Shown piece by piece: positions 1 through 6,991 of a stretch of 21,398 nucleotides of DNA. The DNA is from JTS-RE9 sp964649195. GTDB lineage: Bacteria; Planctomycetota; Phycisphaerae; Phycisphaerales; Phycisphaeraceae. Numbering within the stretch: the first letter of the stretch is position 1; the number at the start of each line of letters is the position of its first letter. The notes under the pieces are model-generated. The model had not been told where the DNA came from. It was given only the letters and a program-made list of their open reading frames with translations, and searched no databases. The position numbers and the translations under genes were made by a program. The DNA lies in the NCBI GenBank assembly GCA_964649195.1, contig CAZYPK010000084.1:1-21398 (forward strand). Direction: 5' to 3'.

Positions 1-271
1 CGAAACTCACCTTTTTCTTTCAGCCTCGATCGGCATCCGGTCGTTTTCGCGTCCCATGATCCGCTGCGCGATGGTCACGCCATTCTTGTCGTTCACGTCC
101 GCGACGTGTTACGTCGCGGCTCATTCTTATCCCAAACTCAGGTTGTGACGAAATATCTCCATCGATTCCCCTTCAATCTCAACGCGGCTGCTAACCGATC
201 CCGGCTAGACTTACAATGGTTCCGGGAGGTTCCGGGGGATTGTCGCGGTCACTTTTAACAGAGGTTCTCGC
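1..271. other. Upstream non-coding region
   Basis: No supportable gene is seen in the first 271 bases. A short minus-strand frame ends near position 5 and could start at a GTG near 94, but at 29 codons with no recognisable family it is not called. The stretch holds a perfect hairpin (99-119) and a two-copy tandem 10-mer of the form GGTTCCGGGR at 218-237. A GAGG ribosome-binding sequence at 261-264 precedes the first gene. The promoter of the PSD1-type gene probably lies here, but no -35/-10 pair is convincing. Confidence 0.5.
99..119. repeat. Perfect 9-bp palindrome, 3-nt loop
   Basis: The arms CCGCGACGT (99-107) and ACGTCGCGG (111-119) are exact reverse complements around GTT. No T-run follows on either strand, so an intrinsic terminator is not supported. 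It resembles the GC-rich REP-like palindromes found elsewhere in this window. Confidence 0.7.
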
Positions 272-3200
272 ATGATGTCTTGTCGCCGATCAAGCGGATG
301 GAACTGGGCCGTTGCCGTGGGTTGTCTGGCTTCGCTGTGCGTTGCGTCCGCCCGCGCCGCTGACGGGGAGTTCGCGCCGGAGGCGATTCAGTTCTTCGAG
401 GCCAGGGTGCGTCCGGTGCTGGTGGAGCATTGTCATTCGTGCCATTCCGGCGAGGCGAAAAAGCTCAGGGCCAACCTTTTTCTCGACAGCCGGGCCAACA
501 TTCTCAAGGGTGGCGACACCGGCGGGGCGATCGTGCCGGGCGATCCTGAGAAGAGCCTGTTCATCGAATCGATCACTTATAAAAATGTTGACCTTCAGAT
601 GCCGCCCAAGAACAAGCTGAGCGATCGGCAGATTGCCGACCTGACGCAGTGGGTGAAGATGGGGGCGCCCTGGCCCAAAGAGGCGGCGAAGGCGGGAAGC
701 GTTGAGGCGTTTGATCTTGAAAAGCGAAAGCGGGAGGCGTGGGCCTTTCAACCAATCAAGCCGCGACAGGTGCCGGCGGTGAAGGATGCGGCGTGGGTGA
801 AGACGCCCATCGATGCGTTCATCGCGGCGAAGCTCGATGCGAAGAACATCAAGCCTTCGGCGCAGGCCGATCCCCGCGCCCTGATCCGCCGGGTCTATTT
901 CGACCTCACCGGCCTGCCTCCGACGGCGGAGCAGGTGGAGGCGTTTGTTGCAGCGACACGACAGGAAGCCCAAGCGTTGCAGCAAACATCCGGATCGGGC
1001 AAATCCGAAATCCCAAATCCGAAATCCGAAATTTCTCCAGCCTACGTCAAAGTGGTCGATTCGCTGCTCGCCTCGCCGCACTTCGGCGAGAAGTGGGCGA
1101 GGCATTGGCTCGATCTGGTTCGCTTCGCCGAGACCTGCGGGCACGAGTTTGATTACCCGTTGCCTCATGCCTGGCGGTACCGCGATTATGTGATTCGGGC
1201 CTTCAATGATGACGTGCCTTACGACCGGTTCACGGTGGAGCACATCGCCGGCGATCTGCTGAAGAATCCCCGCTTGCATCCGAGCGACCAGACCAACGAA
1301 TCGATCGTCGCCACCGGCTTCTGGCATCTGCATGAAGCGGTGCATGCTCCCGTCGATGTCCGGCTCGATGAGGCGATCCGTGTGGACAATCAGATCGATG
1401 TGTTCAGCAAAACCTTCCTCGGACTGACCGTCGCCTGCGCCCGTTGCCACGATCACAAGTTCGATCCCATCTCGACCAAGGATTTTTATGCTCTGGCCGG
1501 CTTCCTGCAAAGCTCGCGCAGGCAGGAAGCGCTGCTCGATCCGCAGCACAGAATCGCCAACGGCGTGAAGGCGCTGGAAACCGAGAAAGCCAAAGCGCAG
1601 CACGCGCTGCTTGCCGCATTGCCGGGTGACGCCAAGGCGATCGAAGCGGAAGTGGCCCGGTATCTGCTGGCGGTGCGCGAGCTGCACACGACGGACATCA
1701 AGGCTGCATCGCAGGCTTCATCAGCGCAGAACAGCCGCGACATCCTTTTTGAAGACTTCGAATCCGGCACCTACCGCAACTGGACCATCACCGGCACCGC
1801 GTTCGGCGACAAACCGCAGACGCAACAGACCATCGGCAACTATCAGGGCGATGTCGGCGCCAAGGGCAAGTGGTTCGTCAACTCTCACAACATCCGTAAA
1901 ATCGGCAACGACGTCGGCAAGGGGGATGCGCACACCGGCACGCTCACCAGCAAAACATTCACCATCGAACGCGACCACGTCACCTTCCTCATCGGCGGGG
2001 GCGCTCATAAGGATCAGACCTGCGTCAACCTTCTCGTCGATGGCAAAGTCGTCCGCACCGCCACCGGCGGCAACGACAACCGCATGTCACCGGCTTCGTT
2101 CGATGTGCGCGATCTCAAAGGCAAAAAGGCCCAGCTTCAGATCGTGGACAACCACGCCGGCGGCTGGGGCAACATCGGCTTCGATCATGTCGTCTTCACC
2201 AACGATCCCGCAGGCGACGGCAAGCAGGTCGTCACGCTGCCCATCGCCGAAGTCGCCAGGCTGCGCGGCCTCGATGCCGACCGTCTTTCACGCTGGGTCG
2301 ATGCCCTCACCTCCGAAGAGGCGAAGCACCCTTCGCATCCGCTCCATGTCTGGCAGCGGGTGATGAAGCTCAAATCGAACGACCCCGCCGCCATCACCCG
2401 GACACTGACGGCAATAACGCAGGCCCGCGAACAGTCCCTCGCCAAGGCGCAGGAAACATCGCAGAAGTCCACGCTCTTCGCGGATTTCAACGGCCGTGAT
2501 TTCGGCGACTGGTTCGTCACCGGTGACGCCTTCGGCGCAGGGCCGACGCAGCCGGGGCAATGGGATGCGATCAGCGACTCACCGCGACTGGTCGAGCCGG
2601 GTGTCGCCCACAGCGGTGCCATCAGCCCGCGGCTGCGAGGCGCACTGCGCTCGCCCACGTTCACCATCACCTCGCCGACCATTCACTACCGCATCAAAGG
2701 ACAAGGCACGCAGATTCGTCTGATCATCGACGGCTACGTGATGGATGTTTACAACGGCCTGCTCTTTGGCGACATCTCCTTCCGCATTGATACGAAAGGC
2801 CAGTGGGTTTGGCGCACGCAGTCCGGCGACCTGCGGAAATACATCGGCCACAAGGCCTACATCGAAATCCTTGATGACGGCGACGGCTACATCGCCGTCG
2901 ATGAGATTCGCTTCGGCGGCAACGGCGGCGAGGCGGCCTCATCCCATGCCATCGAAGCACTCACGGCAAATCCCGCGGCCGCATCCTTCGACACCCTCGC
3001 AAAAACCTACGGCTCACTTTTCGCCCACAGCGTCCAGGCCTGGCGCGAAGGAAAACTCACCGGTGAACTGGCCCCGTTCACGCAGGCGGCCGTCTCGCAT
3101 CAATTGTTGCTCAGCGCCGATGACGCGACCGAGCAGCGGAAAGCGATCGGTGAGGTGAAGAAACGCATGGCTCAGATCAGCGCGACGATTCCCGAGCCCG

Positions 3201-4213
3201 TCCGCGTGCAGGCTCTGGCGGAGGGCACCGGCGAAGATGAGTTCGTCTTCATTCGAGGCAGTCACAAGAATCTTGGCGATGAAGTGCCTCGTCGCCTGAT
3301 CGAAGCGATCGCGCCTAAGCAGGAGGCGATCACGCAAGGCAGCGGACGATTGGAGCTGGCGCAGCGCGTCGTCGATCCGGGGAATCCGTTTATCTCCCGG
3401 GTGATCGTCAATCGGCTCTGGCATCACCTGTTTGGCCGTGGGATTGTGCCGACGGTCGATGATTTCGGTTACATGGGTTTGCCGCCGAGCCATCCGGAGC
3501 TGCTCGACTGGCTGGCGACCGATTTCATGAAGCAGGGGTGGTCGATCAAGCGTACCCTTCGGCAGATGGTGCTCTCGAATGTTTATCAGCAGTCCAGCCG
3601 CATCGAGCCGGGCGATGCTCGTCAGCAGGCGGACCCGACGAACGAGTTGCTTCACCGCTTCCCGATTCGCAGGCTTCAGGCCGAGGCGATCCGCGATGCG
3701 ATCCTGACGGTCAGCGGCCGGCTCGATCGGACGGTGGGTGGTCCGAGCGTGCCGGTGCATCTGACGCCCTTCATGGAAGGTCGCGGCCGGCCCGGCAGCG
3801 GGCCGCTTGATGGCAACGGGCGAAGAAGCCTCTACACGGAGATTCGCCGCAACTTCCTGCCGCCGATGTTGCTCGCGTTTGATTTCCCTTCGCCTTTCTC
3901 GACGATGGGCCGGCGAACGGTGTCGAACGTGCCCGCACAAGCTTTGATCCTCATGAATGATCCGCTGGTGATCGAGCAGGCCGGACGTTGGGCGCAGCGC
4001 GAAGTGAATGCCGGCGGTGACGCGGGCATGCGCATCGATCGCATGTTCCTCACCGCGCTGGGCCGATCGGCGACGCCTGTGGAGCAGGCCGCGCTGAGTG
4101 AGTTCATCAGTGAGCAGGCAAAGCTCTATGGCGGCAGCGAAGAGGATGTTCGCGTGTGGTCCGATGTGGCTCACGTGATTTTCAACATGAAGGAATTTGT
4201 GTTTTTGAACTAG
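272..4213 (+). CDS. PSD1-type secreted protein: cytochrome c-like, DUF1549, two sandwich-like inserts, DUF1553
   Basis: A 1313-residue exported protein of the large planctomycete/verrucomicrobial PSCyt1-PSCyt2-PSD1 family. Residues 1-30 form a signal peptide ending in ASARA. A c-type heme motif CHSCH is at residues 54-58, in a cytochrome-like domain to about 130. DUF1549 follows (about 170-420) and ends in a second CARCH motif at 389-393. Two regions near 490-650 and 730-890 look like beta-sandwich domains (both start with DFE/DFN and end in a GWGNIGFDHV- or AVDEIRFGG-like strand). DUF1553 spans about 1000-1313. The family is usually paired with a DUF1501 protein, often beside polysaccharide-degradation genes; the exact reaction is unknown. 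A GAGG sequence 7 nt upstream supports ATG 272, though ATG 275 is possible. Oddities: a 7-nt repeat array lies in frame between two segments of DUF1549, and the TAG stop lies inside the terminal repeat of the next element. Confidence 0.95.
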   Translation: MMSCRRSSGWNWAVAVGCLASLCVASARAADGEFAPEAIQFFEARVRPVLVEHCHSCHSGEAKKLRANLFLDSRANILKGGDTGGAIVPGDPEKSLFIESITYKNVDLQMPPKNKLSDRQIADLTQWVKMGAPWPKEAAKAGSVEAFDLEKRKREAWAFQPIKPRQVPAVKDAAWVKTPIDAFIAAKLDAKNIKPSAQADPRALIRRVYFDLTGLPPTAEQVEAFVAATRQEAQALQQTSGSGKSEIPNPKSEISPAYVKVVDSLLASPHFGEKWARHWLDLVRFAETCGHEFDYPLPHAWRYRDYVIRAFNDDVPYDRFTVEHIAGDLLKNPRLHPSDQTNESIVATGFWHLHEAVHAPVDVRLDEAIRVDNQIDVFSKTFLGLTVACARCHDHKFDPISTKDFYALAGFLQSSRRQEALLDPQHRIANGVKALETEKAKAQHALLAALPGDAKAIEAEVARYLLAVRELHTTDIKAASQASSAQNSRDILFEDFESGTYRNWTITGTAFGDKPQTQQTIGNYQGDVGAKGKWFVNSHNIRKIGNDVGKGDAHTGTLTSKTFTIERDHVTFLIGGGAHKDQTCVNLLVDGKVVRTATGGNDNRMSPASFDVRDLKGKKAQLQIVDNHAGGWGNIGFDHVVFTNDPAGDGKQVVTLPIAEVARLRGLDADRLSRWVDALTSEEAKHPSHPLHVWQRVMKLKSNDPAAITRTLTAITQAREQSLAKAQETSQKSTLFADFNGRDFGDWFVTGDAFGAGPTQPGQWDAISDSPRLVEPGVAHSGAISPRLRGALRSPTFTITSPTIHYRIKGQGTQIRLIIDGYVMDVYNGLLFGDISFRIDTKGQWVWRTQSGDLRKYIGHKAYIEILDDGDGYIAVDEIRFGGNGGEAASSHAIEALTANPAAASFDTLAKTYGSLFAHSVQAWREGKLTGELAPFTQAAVSHQLLLSADDATEQRKAIGEVKKRMAQISATIPEPVRVQALAEGTGEDEFVFIRGSHKNLGDEVPRRLIEAIAPKQEAITQGSGRLELAQRVVDPGNPFISRVIVNRLWHHLFGRGIVPTVDDFGYMGLPPSHPELLDWLATDFMKQGWSIKRTLRQMVLSNVYQQSSRIEPGDARQQADPTNELLHRFPIRRLQAEAIRDAILTVSGRLDRTVGGPSVPVHLTPFMEGRGRPGSGPLDGNGRRSLYTEIRRNFLPPMLLAFDFPSPFSTMGRRTVSNVPAQALILMNDPLVIEQAGRWAQREVNAGGDAGMRIDRMFLTALGRSATPVEQAALSEFISEQAKLYGGSEEDVRVWSDVAHVIFNMKEFVFLN
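1001..1035 (+). repeat. In-frame array of five 7-nt units inside the PSD1-type gene
   Basis: Units AAATCCG, AAATCCC, AAATCCG, AAATCCG and AAATTTC run without gaps. They encode a KSEIPNPKSEIS-like linker before the conserved LLASPHFGEKWARHWLD block of DUF1549. Three heptamers make 21 nt, so the array repeats every seven residues without a stop codon. It appears to replace a short variable loop of the family. Confidence 0.85.
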
Positions 4214-4517
4214 AGCGTGTTATGAACTTTGTGAATGAAAAGGCTTAAAATCAAGCTGTTTCCGCACTCCCCTCCCTCTTAGGGAGGGGCGGGAAGCCCA
4301 CGCACTCCTGTGCGTGGGTTCGAGACGGCAAGTTTCCGCACTCCCCTCCCTCTTAGGGAGGGGCGGGGGAGGGTCGGCAACTAATAAAGGATGACGGTTG
4401 TGATTCGAGGACAATGGAAAAACACGGCGTTTGTCGGTGTTTTCGAACCGACCCTCCCCTAACCCCTCCCTAAGAGGGAGGGGAGTAAAGACATCAGAAG
4501 TGCATAACACGCTCTAG
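4210..4517. mobile_element. MITE-like element with 15-bp perfect terminal inverted repeats
   Basis: Positions 4210-4224 and 4503-4517 are exact reverse complements (CTAGAGCGTGTTATG), with imperfect pairing continuing about 7 bp inward. Each end can be read as C-TA-GAGCG, which fits a TA target duplication inside CTAG, as in IS630/Tc1-mariner-type insertion. No transposase is encoded. The interior is itself palindromic: GGGGAGGGTCGG near 4366-4377 pairs with CCGACCCTCCCC near 4449-4460, and purine-rich/pyrimidine-rich tracts pair further out. The stop codon of the preceding gene (4211-4213) lies within the left end. Most of this 485-base gap is this element plus the following REP-like palindrome. 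Confidence 0.6.
4258..4367. repeat. Two identical 36-bp direct repeats, each with a 9-bp hairpin
   Basis: Positions 4258-4293 and 4332-4367 are identical. Each contains CCCCTCCCT-CTT-AGGGAGGGG, a perfect hairpin. A third, inverted copy of the hairpin sequence lies near 4465-4485. Between the direct copies lies another perfect hairpin, CCCACGCA (4297-4304) with TGCGTGGG (4311-4318). Confidence 0.8.
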
Positions 4518-4540
4518 GCTCTGTTTCAAAATTCGAGGAT

Positions 4541-4634
4541 TCGTCTGAGCCGCGAAGCGTCAGCGAGCGGATGATCCGAATCATCCCGTGATTCTTACCA
4601 TCCGCAGGCTTACGCCTTGCGGCTCGGATCATGA
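4541..4634. repeat. REP-like imperfect palindrome
   Basis: Two arms of about 45 nt, each holding a GAGCCGC ... GCGGATG block, are related as reverse complements with scattered mismatches. The left arm also contains a small perfect palindrome at 4569-4586 (GGATGAT-CCGA-ATCATCC). GAGCCGCGAAGCG-type palindromes resemble the abundant dispersed repeats of planctomycete genomes. This one lies between the MITE-like element and the MNT gene and may carry that gene's promoter on its right flank. Confidence 0.6.
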
Positions 4635-4698
4635 TGAGGCGTTGGGAGACAGCGCCTAGAATGATGCCGTCCCTTGCGGCTTTGGAGATTCGACCGTC

Positions 4699-5043
4699 AT
4701 GGCTCTGGCCGAACTGCCCATCGTTGACGAAGCGCTCCTCGCGGAGGCGGTCCGCCGCATCCGTATGGCGGGCGATCCATTGAAGATCGTTTTATTCGGT
4801 TCTCATGCCCGCGGCACGCCGCACGAGCACAGCGACCTCGATTTGCTCATCATCGAGGAAAACGCCGGGTCAATGTCTCAGCCTCGCGCGACAAAGTACT
4901 ACATGGCGCTGGGAAGCCTTCACCCCGCAAAGGACATCATCGTCTATTCACCGGAGGAAATCGCGGACTGGGCGAATGTGACGATGGCGTTTCCCACCAC
5001 GATCATGCGCGAGGGAAGGGTTCTCTATGAAAGACCTTTCTGA
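4699..5043 (+). CDS. MNT-type nucleotidyltransferase, likely antitoxin of an MNT-HEPN module
   Basis: A 114-residue minimal nucleotidyltransferase. The core motif is GSHARG (G34, S35) followed by DLD at 46-48, with a third likely carboxylate at D79 in a KDIIVY strand, so the catalytic triad looks intact. In studied MNT-HEPN pairs the nucleotidyltransferase modifies (AMPylates) the HEPN toxin and neutralises it; that role is inferred here from the pairing. The gene overlaps the downstream HEPN gene by 17 bp, which indicates translational coupling. A GGAG sequence lies 11 nt before the ATG. The pair lies directly after a MITE-like element and a REP palindrome, consistent with acquisition as a unit. 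Confidence 0.85.
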   Translation: MALAELPIVDEALLAEAVRRIRMAGDPLKIVLFGSHARGTPHEHSDLDLLIIEENAGSMSQPRATKYYMALGSLHPAKDIIVYSPEEIADWANVTMAFPTTIMREGRVLYERPF

Positions 5044-5422
5044 TCTGGTCAAAGGGTGGTTCGCAAAGGCCGAGAATGATCTGCTCGCGCTTCGACTGCT
5101 TGCGGAGGCCGGCCCTTATGACATGGCGTGCTTTCACGCCCAACAATGCGTTGAGAAATATATGAAAGGCTTCCTCACGCTGGGTCAGAAATCGTTTCCG
5201 TTCACCCACGATCTCAGGCCGCTCGCGGACATGTGCTTCGCTTTGGACGCACGGCTTGACCTGCGAACCCCCGGCGTCATCTTGTTGACCGAATACGCCG
5301 TGAAACTGCGATACGACAACAGCTTTTCTCCGATGAAGCAAGTCGTCCTTGAAGCAATCGTCACCGTTGAGCAGGCACGTGAAAGCGTCCGCGCCTTAGT
5401 GCCGTCCGTCATGTTGCCGTAG
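5027..5422 (+). CDS. HEPN-domain protein, likely toxin partner of the MNT protein
   Basis: A 131-residue all-helical HEPN protein. Features visible are the FHAQQCVEKYMKGFL helix at about 36-50, the FTHDLRPL segment at 59-66, and a TEYAVKLRY helix near 88-96. The canonical HEPN RNase motif R-x4-6-H is not seen after R95, so ribonuclease activity is not assured. The protein may belong to the branch in which HEPN acts as a binding or regulatory partner. Its start overlaps the end of the nucleotidyltransferase gene, and a GAGGGAAGGG sequence upstream is a strong ribosome-binding site. It ends 18 bp before the DUF1501 gene. Confidence 0.85.
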   Translation: MKDLSDLVKGWFAKAENDLLALRLLAEAGPYDMACFHAQQCVEKYMKGFLTLGQKSFPFTHDLRPLADMCFALDARLDLRTPGVILLTEYAVKLRYDNSFSPMKQVVLEAIVTVEQARESVRALVPSVMLP

Positions 5423-5440
5423 GTTTTTCAGGAGTCTCCC

Positions 5441-6907
5441 ATGCATTGCCGCAACTACATCGCACCTTCCCTGACGCGCCGTGACATGCTGCGCCGCTGT
5501 GCCAATGGTTTCGGCGCCGTGGCTTTGACGGCCCTGCTGGGCGATCGCGCCTTCGCATCGCCGGGGGCGGTTCCGGAGGTGGGGGGGATCAGCACCGATG
5601 TTCGAAATCCGCTGGCGCCCAGGCCGACGCATTTCGCGGCCAAGGCCAGGTCGGTCATCTTCCTTTATATGGACGGCGGGCCGTCGCAGGTCGATACCTT
5701 CGATCACAAGCCGATGCTTGACAAGTACCATGGCCAGGATCCGCGCAAAGCCATCGGCAAACTGGAGGACACGCAGTTCAACAACATCGGGGCCGTGCAC
5801 AAGTCGCCCTGGGCATTCAAGAAGCATGGCCGCAGCGGACAGATGATCAGCGATCTGTTTCCGCATGTCGCCAAACATGCCGATGATCTGGCGATCGTGA
5901 AGTCGATGGTGTCGCTCTTCCCCGAGCACACCGCCGCGAACTATTTTCTGCACACCGGCAGCGGCATCCAGGGCCGGCCGTCGATGGGCGCGTGGGTCGG
6001 CTACGGCCTGGGCAGCGAGAATCAGAATCTGCCCGGCTTCATCGTGCTCAACGGCGGCCTCATTCCGCCGGGCGGACTGGACAACTTCAACTCCGGTTTC
6101 CTGCCCGCCGCTTACCAGGGATCGATCTTCAAGCCGGGCCGTCATGCCGTGGCCAACATCACCCGCACCGAAGCCGGCGATCAGCATCAGCGCAACAAGC
6201 TCGATCTGCTCCGCAAGCTCGATCAGAACACGCTCAAACAAACCGGCCGCGACGACGGCCTCGAATCCGCCATCTCCAACTACGAGATGGCCTACCGCAT
6301 GCAGAGCGCGGTGCCCGAACTGATGGATGTCTCCGGCGAATCCGAGGCGACCCGACAAGCCTACGGCTTCGATGAGAAACACAAGGGCACGCAAACCTTC
6401 GCCCGTCAGTGCCTGCTCGCCCGCCGTCTCGTCGAGCGCGGCGTGCGCTTCATCGAGCTGACCTGCCCCGGCGTCGGCCACGACCGCTGGGATCAGCACG
6501 CGAATCTGACCAAGGGGCATACGGACAACGCCATGGCCGTCGATCAGCCCATCGGTGCGCTGCTGGCCGATCTCAAGTCGCGCGGCCTGCTCGATTCGAC
6601 GCTGGTCATCTGGGCCGGCGAGTTCGGCCGCACGCCGTTCGCCCAGGGCGGCGATGGCCGCGACCACAATCCTTATGCCTTCTCCATCTGGATGGCCGGC
6701 GGCGGCGTCAGGGGCGGCGTGAGCTACGGCGAAACCGACCCGTGGGGCTACAAAGTCGTCAGCGGCAAAACCGAAATCCACGACCTGCACGCCACCATGC
6801 TCCACCTTCTGGGCGTTGATCACACCAAATCCACCTTCCGCTTCAGCGGCCGCGACATGCGCCTGACCGATGTGCATGGCCACGTGGTAAAGGAAATCCT
6901 GGCGTGA
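5441..6907 (+). CDS. DUF1501 family protein, Tat-exported
   Basis: A 488-residue protein of the DUF1501 family, which is distantly related to sulfatase/alkaline phosphatase-fold enzymes. The N-terminus has a twin-arginine signal (TRRDMLRR with R13-R14, then a hydrophobic stretch ending AFA), so export is in the folded state. Recognisable blocks are YMDGGPSQVDTFDHKP near 70-85, WAGEFGRTPFAQ near 390-400, GRDHNPYAFSIWMAGGG near 405-422, and HDLHATMLHLLGVDH near 447-461. Length is normal for the family. AGGAG lies 6 nt before the ATG. The family is typically co-transcribed with PSD1-type genes such as the one at 272-4213. Here 1.2 kb of repeats and the MNT-HEPN pair intervene. Confidence 0.95.
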   Translation: MHCRNYIAPSLTRRDMLRRCANGFGAVALTALLGDRAFASPGAVPEVGGISTDVRNPLAPRPTHFAAKARSVIFLYMDGGPSQVDTFDHKPMLDKYHGQDPRKAIGKLEDTQFNNIGAVHKSPWAFKKHGRSGQMISDLFPHVAKHADDLAIVKSMVSLFPEHTAANYFLHTGSGIQGRPSMGAWVGYGLGSENQNLPGFIVLNGGLIPPGGLDNFNSGFLPAAYQGSIFKPGRHAVANITRTEAGDQHQRNKLDLLRKLDQNTLKQTGRDDGLESAISNYEMAYRMQSAVPELMDVSGESEATRQAYGFDEKHKGTQTFARQCLLARRLVERGVRFIELTCPGVGHDRWDQHANLTKGHTDNAMAVDQPIGALLADLKSRGLLDSTLVIWAGEFGRTPFAQGGDGRDHNPYAFSIWMAGGGVRGGVSYGETDPWGYKVVSGKTEIHDLHATMLHLLGVDHTKSTFRFSGRDMRLTDVHGHVVKEILA

Positions 6908-6991
6908 CATCTCCCGAAAGATGATGCCTGAATCAACGATGCAGCCGCGACTCTCCCGAATGCTCCGACGCCATTCAGCGGGACGATTCAC

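Noticed and set aside
99..119. Intrinsic terminator
   Set aside because: The hairpin has no following T-run on either strand.
3014..4174. A 386-codon minus-strand frame under the PSD1-type gene
   Set aside because: It is antisense to the conserved DUF1553 region and rich in Arg and His, as expected for a shadow frame.
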